From Sequoia sempervirens (lineage: Eukaryota; Streptophyta; Pinopsida; Cupressales; Cupressaceae), in the NCBI GenBank assembly GCA_007258455.2, contig VDFB02196175.1, positions 1-64,000 on the forward strand: 64,000 nucleotides of DNA, in the 5' to 3' direction. The notes beneath the pieces were generated by a model, which was not told the origin of the DNA, did no database searches, and saw only the letters and a list, made by a program, of their open reading frames with translations. Below are positions 12,481-23,930 of the stretch, piece by piece. The position numbers and the translations under genes were made by a program. The number at the start of each line of letters is the position of its first letter. The stretch's first letter is position 1.

Positions 12481-13158
12481 TGATGTAAGCCTAAGCCATT
12501 AACCCTAGTGGTCATGTCTCCGACAACTTAGACAAAGCCTTTCATTAAATACTAACTGTGTAATGTGTAGGTTTTTCAGATTCAAAGATATGGGAGAAGA
12601 TCTCGATCGTACCCCGCCAACTCGTAGACCTAAGGTGTCGCCCTGTTATTTGGCACGAGGTCAGCAAAAGGCAGATGTGTGCCTGTATGGATTAATGTTA
12701 TTGGTCACGAGGAAGGTGAATGATGCTTTGTTGGATGTCAAACCGAGTTAGCCCGAGATAAATCGTTTGATCTTCCAACTCTCCAGGAGATCAGCGGGTA
12801 GTATTCGAAGTTGGAAAACGACACATGGTGGTCATTTTATTGTATAAATGGTGAAGCATTATTGAATTATTCTTTGCTTGTGTAGTCACGTCGATCTTAA
12901 TATGTGTGAAGATGTTGTTGGAAATCATGAAGGGTGATTTGTGGATTCTCATGCAGCTCTAGTTAAACGGTGACAGTACATACGCCACCAAATTTCCATG
13001 TTTGCACATGCATTTTTACTAAGCATTGATGAAGGTTGCCATTACCTCGCACAATAAATACAAGAGGAATTAACTACTAATAGTGTCATTCTTGTAGCAG
13101 TTAGAGAACTTTGTGGGATGAGTCTAATCAAGTTTGAGTGCTTGTTTGATAAGAGAAA
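12481..13158 (+). other. Upstream region of the 172-codon ORF, with a weak small ORF
   Basis: A small ORF with ATG at 12,563 or 12,590 (MGEDLDRTPPTRRPK) ends at 12,751. It has no recognised domain. A pyrimidine tract ending TTTTTCAG at 12,572-12,580 could be a splice acceptor, so this could be a 5' exon, but nothing confirms it. Confidence 0.25.
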
Positions 13159-13677
13159 ATGAGTAAGTCAGTAAGGAGGTCTGTTCGTTTGAGCTCACAA
13201 AAGTTCGGTCCTGCTATTCAGGAAGGTGATTTGGTTGACAAGCCCAAGCTTGTGCCCACTAGATGCAGTAGAAGGTTGCAATTCCAGGATTTTGCTGCTC
13301 AATTGGTAGATGAAAAAGGCAAGCGGTCGGTGTGCTCTATTACTAGTGTCGGTAGGAAAATAAGGTATAGACATGGCTCCTCTGGATGCCAACATTCGCC
13401 CATTGACCTTACGAGCAACACTTCTGATGATGTAACCGAGACCGACTCTGACTACTGTTGGTATTTAGCTCGCTTCAATCATGGTTTTCCCTTTAATGAG
13501 GAAGTGATATATGTGGTGCCATTGGCTGTTAAAACCTCAAGCGGACGAACTAGAACTGTATTGGGCAAGGACAAGAAAGAAGAGGAGGCTAAGGATCTAC
13601 CGTATTGGGCAACAACTAGAAGTGGGCGTGTATACCAGGGTCTGAGTGTTGGTAAGGGCAGGGTGGCAGGTAAATAA
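13159..13677 (+). CDS. Hypothetical basic protein, 172 aa
   Basis: Intact ORF from ATG to TAA. The product is basic and rich in Arg/Ser, with no signal peptide and no membrane segment. A short motif occurs three times: RRSVRL (residues 6-11), RCSRRL (35-40) and TRSGRVYQG (153-161). The last resembles the TRSGRVY motif seen in some plant retroelement polyproteins. A Thr/Asp-rich patch (SNTSDDVTETDSD, about residues 86-98) follows. Base composition is more balanced than in the surrounding relics and there are no internal stops. Part of it (13,497-13,545) is duplicated at 14,022-14,076. It could be a young host gene, an orphan or a domesticated element fragment; function unknown. Confidence 0.45.
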   Translation: MSKSVRRSVRLSSQKFGPAIQEGDLVDKPKLVPTRCSRRLQFQDFAAQLVDEKGKRSVCSITSVGRKIRYRHGSSGCQHSPIDLTSNTSDDVTETDSDYCWYLARFNHGFPFNEEVIYVVPLAVKTSSGRTRTVLGKDKKEEEAKDLPYWATTRSGRVYQGLSVGKGRVAGK

Positions 13678-14021
13678 GAAGTTGTTGTGGTGCCTTTGTG
13701 GCAATTTGGTTGCCTGGTTTTTTTGCGTGGATAGCGACAAGGGGATTTTGATGACAATTTGTGTTCCCTTTTCTTTTATCTTTCCCCAGTTCGTGCGCCA
13801 CTATGTTTTGCATATTCAACATGAGGGAATTTTTGAAATGAAAGTCAAATGCAATGGAGATTTTGTTCAAATGAAAATTTGTGGTGAAATTACATTTGAG
13901 CCCGAAGCTTGTTGCTCCCTTGTCATATAAAAGGGAATTCAAGGCTCATTTGTAGGGAGAGAACTGATGAAAGCTCTAGCTAGGTTTTGAATTGAATATA
14001 TGGGTAGAAAGATATCTATCC

Positions 14022-14076
14022 TCTGAAGAGGAAGTGATATCTGTGGTGCCATTGGCTGTTAAACCCAAGCGGACTT
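14022..14076 (+). repeat. Partial duplicate of the 172-codon ORF
   Basis: GAGGAAGTGATAT and GTGGTGCCATTGGCTGTTAA recur here with few changes relative to 13,497-13,545, about 525 bp downstream. The copy is broken on both sides and does not continue as an ORF. Confidence 0.8.
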
Positions 14077-14520
14077 AAATAGAATAGATAGGCTATTTTG
14101 AGTTTTGGATGAATATATGCAAATTATCTTAAATTGTATGCAAATATGACTTATAAGCATGAATACATGTATAATTCTAATATATTTTCTCTCCTTATGT
14201 GGATTTGAGTGAATTTTGAATGAAATGTTAATGATGTTGTCATTCTTCTTTTGAGAATTTGTTCAATTGTGTGTCTATGTTTTTGCTTTGATTCAAGAAA
14301 ATCAATTAAATGCTTAAATGGAGTCATAAGTTTACAATTATTTACAAAGGATTTGAAAAGTAGTAATATATCAGAGAATAGAGCTCCATAATGCAAGGTA
14401 TTATATGAGTAGTCCATTCTATTAAATTCTTGGGTCATTTCTACTAACGGTAAATGGGTAACTAAATATTTAACTGACGAAGAATACAAGAATAATATGT
14501 AAATGGGTCACTCACTCACT
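14077..14520. other. AT-rich sequence without recognised features
   Basis: No coding, repeat or structured element was recognised. Confidence 0.5.
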
Positions 14521-15200
14521 CCCTCTATCTCTCTCCCCTAACCCTAAACCCTAACCCTTAAACTCTAAACCCTTAATATTAGGTGTGTATTAAAACATTA
14601 TAAAAGTATAATTTTTTGGAGTTCTATTAGGAATTGAATGATAAATGACGATGAATGGGAAAATCTAAGGCACTTTAATATTTTCAACTAAAAAAGTTAG
14701 AGTTCAATTAGGATTAGTGTTCACTTAGGGTTAGGTTTAGGGTTCAATGAATGTTCAATTTGGGTTAGGATTGAGGATGAGGTTGGGGCTTAATTAAGGT
14801 TATGAATTCAATAAGAGTTCAAATAGGGTCAAGTTTAAGGTTAGGGTTGGGGTTAAGGTTAAATTAGGATAAGAATTAGTGTTAGGGTTAGGATTAGAGT
14901 TCAACTGTAGTTCAAAGTTAGGGTTATGGTACAATTAGGACTAGTGTTCAATAAATGTTCAATTAGGGTTAATACTTAATTGCTGCTAGTTTTAAAGTTC
15001 AATTAGGGTTGGGGTTAGGGCTACTATGAATCACCCAAGCAGTTTGGGTTAGGCTTGATTAGAGCTAGGCTTCTAGGGTTTAGTTAGAGTTAGTTAGGTT
15101 AGGCAGAACAATCCACCATGCTTAGTGTCACTATAATTAGATTTAGTGTTCAATTAGGGTAAGGGTTAGGGTTTAACTAGGTTAGGATTAGAATAGAATA
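14521..15200. repeat. Degenerate telomere-motif DNA
   Basis: Starts with C-rich motifs (ACCCTAAACCCTAACCCTTA, 14,538-14,560). From about 14,700 it switches to the G-rich orientation (TTAGGGTT, GGTTAGGTTTAGGGTTC), mixed with a recurring GGGTTCAATTAGG-type unit to about 15,200. Motif lengths vary between TTAGGG and TTTAGGG and are broken by other sequence, so this is a degenerate satellite and not a clean interstitial telomere. Confidence 0.75.
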
Positions 15201-15526
15201 AAGTTTTGTGTTTAATTATGATATCTAGAATTTAGCATAATTATAGAAAATGAAATGATTTGGACACGTAAAAAATAGAAAATTGATTTTATATAGATCT
15301 TATTTCTAATTTATTCTAAAATTCTAATTAATAATTGTTTAATTAATATAAAATGAATATTTAATTTAATTTAATTGTATTAGATAATTAGTAAAACTAA
15401 ATAGATAATAACATTTTATGGATTTTAAAAATTAGAATTTAGTTTAATTTATTTGTAATGTCAAATATTAAAATTTTTAGATTGAACACACTTAATTGAT
15501 TTTAAAATATTTATAATTAATAGATA
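15201..15526. other. AT-rich spacer
   Basis: Very AT-rich (AATTTAATTT-type strings), no gene. Confidence 0.6.
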
Positions 15527-15627
15527 GAGGCAGAGATGAATATAGAATGAGAGTGAAAAGGGATAAAACATAGAGATATAGAGAGAGATAGAGGAGAAAA
15601 TAAACATATAGAGAGATAGGAGATAGA

Positions 15628-15718
<91 letters not shown>

Positions 15719-16120
15719 TATAGAGATAGGGGGATATATATATAGATAGAGAGAGAGAGAGAGATGGTAAGATAGAGATATAAGGAGATATAGAGAGAGG
15801 GGAGAGAGAGAGATAAGTAGAGAAAGACAAATAGAGATGGAGAGGGATCGATAGAAATAGGGGGGAGATAGAGAGAGAGAAAGAGGGAGAGATAGATAAG
15901 AGAAAGACATAGATATAGAGATATATGGGAAGATAAAGGGACAAATAGGTTGAGATATGAAGATATATAGGGGTATAGGGAGGAGCAAGAGGATCGTGAG
16001 AGATGGGAGAGTAGAGAGAGGGAGGGAGAAGGGAGAGATGAGGAGGGGAGGAGAGACAGAAGATGGGGGAAGAGGGAGATATATGTAGAGAGGGGGATAG
16101 AAGTAGAGCAAGAGGGGGAG
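15527..16120. repeat. Long GA-rich purine tract with embedded (TA)n
   Basis: About 590 bp in which the + strand is almost only G and A with scattered T (GAGAGA, GATAGA, GGGGGA motifs), broken by a TA run of about 85 bp at 15,630-15,714. Long antisense ORFs across it are Ser/Leu/Tyr/Ile low-complexity artefacts, not genes. Confidence 0.9.
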
Positions 16121-17157
16121 GCTAATTTTTTAGTTTAAATTCTATAAAATATTCAATAAATAATAATATAAATATTATAAGAATTATATAATTTGTATTT
16201 TAAATTACACAATATATTTTATTTTTTGAAAAATATGTAATTTTTTAACCATTTTCCCATATATTTAGTATTAAGATTTTTACATCTTTTAACAATTCAA
16301 TATATAATACAAATAAAATATAGTTAATAATTTAATTAACTAGCATACCTATATTAATTAATAATATATGTAAAACATGCCAAGAGTTATCTTTATCAAG
16401 ATGCCTATCGACTTGAAAAAATGCTTACATTTTCATGAATATGAATTTGGAAAGCAATCAATTTGATTTCATTATTGTTTGTGTCATTGTTTATCTCAAT
16501 TCCCATATATAAGGGTACACATTGAAATTTGAAATCATACCAAATTGTCTATAACAACAATCAACCAAGAACAATAAATTTAAAAGCAAAAATGTTCATC
16601 AATCATTATATTTAGTATTGACAACATCAAAGAAGTATATCATGACAAAATGGCATTAACTAACTTAGATATAATATCCACCATTTTTTTCAAATGTTTA
16701 AATACATTGTTAATACTATATATACATTCAAGCATTTGAATGTTATGAAACCTATAGCTTTGCAATTGAGTCTAATAAAGCTTTGCTCTCGATGAATAAT
16801 CAAACTTTGTTTTTATGATCGCGGCATTTAACTTCGTCTATCATTATAAGTCTCTTTTTTCACTTGAAGTTTAAATATGTATTTAAGAAAAGGACCTTTG
16901 TATAATGTGTGAAAATTAACATCATCTTGTTTTTCATGCTTCAAAAATGTTCAATTCTTTGTTGTTACACTCCATATAATTTCTCGCCACTTCTTCAAAA
17001 AGTTGTAATCCAAGTGAATGAAGTATGGTCTTGCACTTTGCATTGAAGCATATATTTATAATCACATTCAGGAAAGTTTTATCACATATTCCACAATACC
17101 ACCAATTCATTTTCATTAGTGTTTACCTTCTTTTGGCAAAGGCTTTCTATCGTGGCC
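16121..17157. other. AT-rich sequence without recognised features
   Basis: No coding motif, no tandem structure; short ORFs lack any recognisable domain. Confidence 0.5.
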
Positions 17158-17292
17158 AGAGTTTAATTAGGGTTAGGGTTAAGGTTAGGTTTGGGCTAAA
17201 TTGGGTTAAGGTTTAATTAGGATAAGTGTTCACTTAGGGTTATTGTTACGCTTAAGATTGGGGTTAATAGTAGGGTTGGGATTTAGATTGGG
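17158..17292. repeat. Telomere-like G-rich patch
   Basis: Repeated TTAGGGTTAGGG and GGTTAAGGTTAGG strings, same orientation as the G-rich part of 14.7-15.2 kb. Confidence 0.7.
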
Positions 17293-17415
17293 GTAGGATA
17301 CCAAAAAATTGTTAAAAAGATAAGATAACATAAAATTATAAATGAAATTAATCATATTAATTTCATAGTTAAAAGATAATTCTATGGATTTTTAAATATA
17401 CATATATAATAATCT

Positions 17416-17425
17416 TTAAATCTTT
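17416..17425. repeat. LINE target-site duplication, 3' side
   Basis: TTAAATCTTT next to the poly(A/T) tract; identical string at 23,931-23,940. AT-rich, so chance match is possible, but both copies sit exactly at the element ends. Confidence 0.65.
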
Positions 17426-17879
17426 TTTTTTTTTTTATATTCAATATAGATTAAAGAAAGAACATGAATAAAAAACAGCAGTGGCTATAATTGTGTTGGC
17501 TTACATACAGGGCCACTTCTTAAGCCCAAATTATAGCTGCTAGCTTTCTACCATGGACACATTTTTGCAGTCCTGGACTATTACAAAAGTAGTATTACAA
17601 AAATAGAAAAAAGAAAATAGAATTAAACAAAAGTGCTATTATTTTTCTTTTCCTTTTTGATGCCACTTCTCACAGGATTGTATGTTTTTCTATGTTCCAG
17701 CCATTGCTGAATCTGGTTGTTGTTTTCTGTTTTTCCTCCTCCAACAGTTTTTGAAATTTCTCCTTAGCTACCTGGGTGATGATGGAAACCTGCACATAAA
17801 CAAAGTGTAGAGTGATTTTTCTATAAAACTCAGTAAGATCTCTTCTACAACCCTGATAGATTTCTTTATTCCTTTCCTT

Positions 17880-20800
17880 CTAGATAAACCATAATATTTC
17901 AGTTGATAGAATTAACCAGAATAAATTACTAGTTTTTCCAAAACCATTACAATTTCCCATTATAATTTCTAATTTTCTATCTTCTCTAGTTTGCCCAGCT
18001 TTTAACATGTCAATTTTAAAGATATTCCATATTTCTTTGGCAAAAAAATAATAAATAAAAAAATGCATTACAGAATCGGATTTTTTACAGATATTACAGA
18101 CAAGTGGATTCTTGTTGGAGTCCACATTTGGTAATCTTTGCATCAAAAGCATCCATCTAAATGCTGCCTTCTTGGGCTCCATGGTGCTGTTCCAATTATG
18201 CCTAAAAATGAGTTTCCATTCTTCATCATTTAATTTTATCCTCCACTTTCGATTTAACCCTTCTGCAAGTTCTGAATTGTTATTCAAAAGACCATAGATC
18301 TCTTTTGCTTTTAAACCTGCAATGCTATTATTTTCCAGCCAATCAAGATCATGCACATTATTTTTCCTACCAATTACGTTAGCAATGGGGATTACCACAT
18401 TTTTTTTAATGGTTTCAAAGGTTATTTTCTGAGATTGTGGCAAGTCAAACTCAATTCTCAGGGTATCCCAACATTTCAGTCTACCTTTTATCAGGATTTG
18501 GTCAAATCAAGACAGACCTTTTTTATTCTAGGATTTAGCAGAACATCCCTACAGTAAAGCCAGTGGCTTGTCCTTGTGGAATACATTCCACCATATGGAT
18601 CTTTCCAAGAAGATCTTATTGATATTAATGTCAACTAGACACTTCTCAATAATTTTATCTTTAGAGGATTCCCAATCTTTCCACAAGCTTTTAAACACCT
18701 TGGATCCAGCAGGGGCTGTTACAAACTTTCCAAAGACCAAGTCACAAAGAGGAAGGTGCTTCTATGTTTTGGAATTTTTAGGTGTAGCCAGCCTAATATT
18801 GTTTCTAACCAGGACTTTCTAAGGCTCATCACCTATGAGAGCCTTATAGATCCATTTTGTAGCTAGGGCTAAGCCTTGTTGTTTTAAGTTCTTGAGTCCT
18901 AGGCCCCCTAGTTGCTTGTCCATACAACAAATTTCCCACTTTATTGCATGCATTTTCTTATTGCCTTTTCCATCAGACCATAAGAATTGTCTGATTTTCT
19001 TTTGGATTTCCTCAACTTGATAGCTATTGAAAAGCCAAACCGAGGAGTAGTAAATGTTATAAGAGGCTAGGATTTTTTGGCATACTTGTGCCCTTCCTGC
19101 CAGCGAAAGGTACCTACTATTCCAATTGTTTAACTTTTTCTCAATTTTTCCTTTCACCCACTCCCACATGTCTCTCAGGTTGGAGCTAACTGCAAAGGGG
19201 ATCCCCAAGTATCTTACTATTTTATTTGGTCCCCCCCCCATTGCAGGCCCAACCTTTCAAACCAAGAGGGTTGATTTTCCTCCCAACTAAGCATGATAGA
19301 CTTGGATCTTGATGTCCTATAACCAGCAGCCTTTTCCAAGAATTCAAGTTTGCCCATGAGATGACTCAAATTCTCTTCTTCCAACTTTACGATAAGGGTT
19401 GTATCGTCTACAAACTGGAGGTTTATTAACTCCTCTTTATTTGGAAGGATAATGCCATTTACTTTGGGGGTTAAATAGTTATCTCTAAGGATAAAGTGCA
19501 GAGCATCAACAACTATCACAAATAATGTAGGGGCTAGGGGGCAACCTTGTCTTATAGATCTTTGCAACTCAAACTCCTCCATCAAGCAACCATTTATCTC
19601 TATTTGCGCATTGGCATCTTTCATAAGAGTTTCAATCATTCTACAGAGCTTCTTTGGAAACCCAAAAGCTTCAAGGACCATCATTATGAATGGCCACTCA
19701 ATCCTATCATAAGCCTTTTCAAAGTCCACAAGGAGAATTCCCATGTTTTGCCTAGATATTTTGGCCCAATCCATTGCCTCCCAACTTGTTAGGAGGTTCT
19801 CGAGGATGTATCTCCCTTTGATAAAGCCTGTTTGTGTGCAGTTAATTATCTTTGGGAGCAGACTTGCCAACCTTAGTGCTATAGCCTTTGCAAAAATTTT
19901 GTAGGAGACATTCAACAAAGTTATGGGTCTCCAATTTTTAACAAGTACCTTGTCTCCCTCTTTAGGGATCAGTTTTATAATACCTTTATTAATTTTACTG
20001 CCTAGAGAGCCCACCTCAGTTGCTTCTATGTATACATTAAGGAGTTCCTCACTCACCCAATCTATGTTCTTTTTATAGAATTCAATGGGGATTCCATCCA
20101 CCCTCGGGGCCTTATCATTGTTTAGTGCCAGGATTGCTGCCTTAACCTCATCTAGGGAGAGGTGCCTATCTAGTATCCTAGCATCTTGTTTAGACAGCTT
20201 CTGAGGAATTAGTTTCCTGCAATCATTTCTCGCCTTTTGACTTTGCGTGATATTTCCTTCTGAGGTAAAAAGATCTTTGTAGAATTGGAGAAATCTATTT
20301 TGGATAACCTCGGGATCTTTGCTTAGGCTGTCATTATGCCAAATCACATTAACCTTCTCTTTAGCTTCTTTGTTTTTTAGGCATTTAAAGAAGAATTTTG
20401 AACCTCTATCCCCTTGAGAGGCCCAAATTAGCCTTGCCCGAGTTTTAAGGCCTTGGTCCTTTAACAACTGAATTTTCCTCAACTCCCCTTTCACAGAAAC
20501 TAGCACCTCATTTAGGCTAGTATTTTTGGGTTCGTCTTGCAGGGCAGTTTCAACCACTAGGAGGTTCTCATGCAGTAAGCCCTCTTTTTTCCTTAGATCC
20601 TTTGCCTTCTTTTGTCTGATTGTTTGGAAGATTTTCTTTCAGGCTTCCACATTGGTGTTCCATCTTTCAATGTACGAAAGCCCCTTGTGCACCCATTTGT
20701 AAATCTCTTTAACTGTAAAAATGGCATCACAACAATCCTCATCCTCCAACAGATTTGTATTCAGCAAGAATTTTGCCACTTTTTTCATAGTGGCAGGCTG

Positions 20801-22072
20801 GTCTTTTTCCAGTGTTATTTTTACCGAGACTGGGTGGTGGTCTGAGAGGGTCCAAGGAGTCACTTTGACCCTATTATTGGACTCATCCACAATGTCAAAC
20901 TGAAACTCTTCCTTATTTGCATAGAATCTATCCAGTCTGCTATATATTCTTCTCTTTCCCTTTTGGAAGTTGCACCATGTGAACCATATACTTTTTTTTC
21001 CCTTTCTAAGACCTTCTATGGGGTCAAAGAGCTGGAGTTTATTTTTCATTTTAAACCAGAAGAATTTCTCGTTGCCTTTCCAGCCCATATCACTCCCACC
21101 AACCTTATCCTCAATGCTTTCTATCATATTGAAGTCTCCTCCAATAATCTAGGGGACCTCCTGCAGTCTGCTAAGCCAATCCCATCACATACACCTCTGC
21201 CTATAGTCATTCAAGGCGTACACTAAGCATATACCAAATTTAAGGTTATCTTTCTCAATCAATATCCACACAACTCTATTACAAGGAGATAGGCCCTGAT
21301 TACTAACCCATTTGGCCCACTTATTTGTAACTAGGATTGCAGTACCTCCTTTCCCTTTTTCATGCTTCGTAGCAAAATGGATTGAATCTTTCCAGATAAA
21401 GTTCAGGTTTGTCTCAAGCTGGAAGCCTACTGCTTTGAGTTCTTGGATCATAACAATGTCCTTTTGCTTCACTTGGTTTAAGAATCTCCTTACATTATAC
21501 TTCCTATATGGGGACTCCAGTCCCCTAATGTTCAAAGACAAGCAATTAAGAGTCATCTGATTCCATTGTTTGGGGCCCATCATCCGAGCTCCTAAAGGAG
21601 TCAAAGCACTTAGGGAGGGTTGTCTTTCCCAACTTACTTTTCTGGTAGGGGATTGAATCCTCCTTTTGCTTCTTTCATCTTCCCCTCCTTTTTGTTTAAG
21701 CATCTTACTCACCAGGCTGCCTCCTTCTTCCTCTTCTTTCACACCTTCCTCTAGTTGGGGTGTGGTAGCACATCCCCCCTGGCAACACTTCCCAATTGTG
21801 CCTTCCTCATTGGCTGGGGTTGCAACATCCCCTTTTGGATTCAAGCTGTTTAAATAGTCTTGGAAAAATTGCAGGGTGTCTTGGTTTAAAGGCTTGAAAT
21901 CTGAGAGGTCAAAGGCCCCCTTTTGTTTATCATTTTTATTAGCCCCCTTTTTCTTATCCAGTTCAGAGCTTTTAATGTCAATTATCCTACTGCTACTATG
22001 GGTGGAAAAGCCCTCTTTGTTCATGACCTTACAAGGGGAGGTAGTTTCCTCTCCTCGTCCTGTCATCAGCAA
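17880..22072 (-). pseudogene. LINE ORF2: endonuclease, reverse transcriptase, zf-RVT
   Basis: Domains in order: a 170-residue polar lead-in; AP-like endonuclease (LNCLSLNIRGLESP at about 21,560, MIQELKA, IIGGDFNMI at about 21,135, LSDHHPV at about 20,850); reverse transcriptase (KLIPKEGDKVLVKNWRPITL, FEKAYDRIEWPF, QFVDDTTLIV at about 19,400, where FVDD replaces YADD); post-RT (YLGIPFAV, WNSRYLSLAGRAQV); and zf-RVT (AAFRWMLLMQRLPNVD, CNICKKSDSVMHF at about 18,080). The interval 22,072-19,217 is one frame with stops near 21,185 and 21,140; a frameshift at the C9 run 19,231-19,239 shifts it, and the new frame runs on with stops at 18,816 and about 18,545. Endonuclease and RT residues look intact, so loss is by stops only. 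No RNase H seen. Confidence 0.9.
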
Positions 22073-23658
22073 AGGGGGGGATCTCCATCCATAATAGGAG
22101 TAAAAGAAGTTTTACCAGCTTTAGAATCTTTATAGGCTGCCCCAAGGGTAGGGACCAACATTAGACTTTTATAATTTATACCTTGGCAATTTTTTATCTT
22201 ATCATTCCTTGGGTTAATCTCCATATTAGAGGTCTTTGTAAGAATTGGATTCTTTTTCAGGGTTTGAGCCTGCTTTTCTTTAGTATTACGACTATGCTCC
22301 CTTAGGTTCCTCGTTATCTTTTTATTTTTTCCTATCTGCTCTCTCAACTGCTGCATGACCATTTCTTGTGCGCTTAGCTTGCCCCCAAGGGAGAGGTGGC
22401 CACCCCTTCTTTGGTGGTCATCGAGCACAATTTTGATTGGGGGATTGATCCCACCCGCTAATGGGTTTGAATCTACATCTTCCCTATCTTCATTGCTTTT
22501 AATTTCAGTCTTTGGCATCCCTTGAGTTGGGGAAATTTTGATGCTCACCAATTGATCTTCACCGGCTAACATCAGATCAGAAGGGTTATCCACCCTCAAA
22601 TCTTGGGGTGGGACATGAGTAGTTTCCATAAGTATCTCTGCCCCCCTAGGTTTAGGGTTTTCAGATTCTTGACCAGATTCCAAGTTTGAGCCCACTCCCA
22701 GCTCATTAGCATCAGGGAATGGCTTCTTATTATGGCTAGTATCTTTAACTTTAGCCCTCCCCACAAGGTTATTTCTTAGGATCGGGCAGTTTTTCTTTCT
22801 ATGCCCTTCTTTTTTGTAGAGGAAGCATGCGTTGGCACCTCCCAAGATTTCTATCTTACAGTTTAGAATTGCATTTGTTGTTTCTAGTTCAATTTTATCG
22901 GGGATTTCCACACCAGGGGTGATAGCTAATAGGGCACGAGCGCCCATATGAAGGAGAGTGTTATTTGTTTCCTCAACCCTAATGGTTCTTCCATAATGTG
23001 AGAGGAGTTGCGGGATAACCCTCCAAAGTATAGGGGGAACATTCTTAATGTTTATCCATCTTGGGTAAGATAAGGCTAAGACTTCCTCATTTAAGACATT
23101 CGGTGACCAGGTAACCGCCCGAAACATAACATTTCCAACCGACCAATATTCCTTGTCAGTGGCCTTTTTTTGCATTTCTTTATCTCTAAAAAATATCAGA
23201 AAAATCCCTTTTTGAATTAATCTACAAAATGAGTGTTGAATTCCCAATTTTTTATTCCAGACATTCATTAGCCAGTCGTCAAAAAAATTTCTTGAGGGAG
23301 TTTTATTACAATCTAAGGCAGCGAAGAAAATTGCAGTATTTTTAAGTTTTTTCTCCTCATTATCAAGAACCTTTGCCATTTCCTCATTTGGGATAAAGGA
23401 ATCTATCCTAGGGTTTTTGGAAGAGACCTTACCTCCTCCAGGCTCTGAGATTTGAGTGCCATCTGCCCTACCATCGCCGACCACGATGAAGGAAGTCATC
23501 GCAAGCACATTGCTCCTTTCATTGCCGGTAACAACATCCTTGAAGGACTTGGCACCGTTAACCATTTTTGACCCCGCGCCTTCTATGGATTTTTGCAGAC
23601 CATCAGGGGGTTTGTCGGTCTCTGGCCCGCCCTCACCCATTGATGGCACTTGATTCAT
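22066..23658 (-). CDS. LINE ORF1: DUF4283 domain and degenerate zinc knuckle, 530 aa
   Basis: Intact ORF. Residues about 100-260 match DUF4283, the RNA-binding-like N-terminal domain of plant LINE ORF1 (WLMNVWNKKLGIQHSFCRL, YWSVGNVMFRAVTWSPN, RWINIKNVPPILWRV). A zinc-knuckle follows as CFLYKKEGHRKKNC; the second Cys of the C-x2-C-x4-H-x4-C pattern is Tyr, so metal binding is probably lost. The rest is a polar, Lys/Pro-rich region. The product would coat LINE RNA in the cytoplasm. ORF1 ends just past a C7 run on its strand and overlaps the ORF2 frame by 7 nt. Confidence 0.85.
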   Translation of the reverse strand: MNQVPSMGEGGPETDKPPDGLQKSIEGAGSKMVNGAKSFKDVVTGNERSNVLAMTSFIVVGDGRADGTQISEPGGGKVSSKNPRIDSFIPNEEMAKVLDNEEKKLKNTAIFFAALDCNKTPSRNFFDDWLMNVWNKKLGIQHSFCRLIQKGIFLIFFRDKEMQKKATDKEYWSVGNVMFRAVTWSPNVLNEEVLALSYPRWINIKNVPPILWRVIPQLLSHYGRTIRVEETNNTLLHMGARALLAITPGVEIPDKIELETTNAILNCKIEILGGANACFLYKKEGHRKKNCPILRNNLVGRAKVKDTSHNKKPFPDANELGVGSNLESGQESENPKPRGAEILMETTHVPPQDLRVDNPSDLMLAGEDQLVSIKISPTQGMPKTEIKSNEDREDVDSNPLAGGINPPIKIVLDDHQRRGGHLSLGGKLSAQEMVMQQLREQIGKNKKITRNLREHSRNTKEKQAQTLKKNPILTKTSNMEINPRNDKIKNCQGINYKSLMLVPTLGAAYKDSKAGKTSFTPIMDGDPPLC

Positions 23659-23930
23659 GCTAGGAGGCGTTCCTCTGCTATAGATTTACCAGAAAAAAGA
23701 GACAACATTCGAAAGCAAGACATAGTTTTCCTCTTGCTGTGAACAATAAACACAAGCACATTGAAAGAAACCTAAACAGGCTCTAGAAGGAGATCTTACG
23801 GAAATGAAAAATACTTCCTTAATGACTTAGAGCCATTTGGAGTTCGACCCTCGAACACAGAGCCTCCTCAGATGGAACACCCACCCTCGCCGTCCTCCTC
23901 GAAAAAATCTTCAATAATCTGACAAATGAC

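Larger units (their letters stand above)
17426..23930 (-). mobile_element. L1-like LINE, near full length, with poly(A) and candidate target duplication
   Basis: A non-LTR retrotransposon on -. Order 5' to 3': GC-rich 5' leader (23,659-23,930), ORF1 (23,658-22,066), ORF2 with endonuclease, reverse transcriptase and a Cys/His tail (22,072-17,880), 3' UTR, and an A tail seen as T11 on + (17,426-17,436). The string TTAAATCTTT stands immediately outside both ends (17,416-17,425 and 23,931-23,940), as expected for a target-site duplication from target-primed reverse transcription. About 6.5 kb, the usual size of plant L1 elements. ORF2 has several stops and one homopolymer frameshift, so it is inactive but not ancient. 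Confidence 0.9.

Noticed and set aside
14521..15200. True interstitial telomere or chromosome fusion point
   Set aside because: Motifs are degenerate, of mixed unit length, and in the wrong relative orientation for an end-to-end fusion.
15461..16111. Overlapping antisense ORFs of 216 and 150 aa
   Set aside because: They are translations of (GA)n and (TA)n repeats giving Ser/Leu/Tyr/Ile runs; low complexity, no domain.
18112..22135. Several plus-strand ORFs across the LINE
   Set aside because: They lie opposite ORF1/ORF2 and lack recognisable motifs; antisense shadows.
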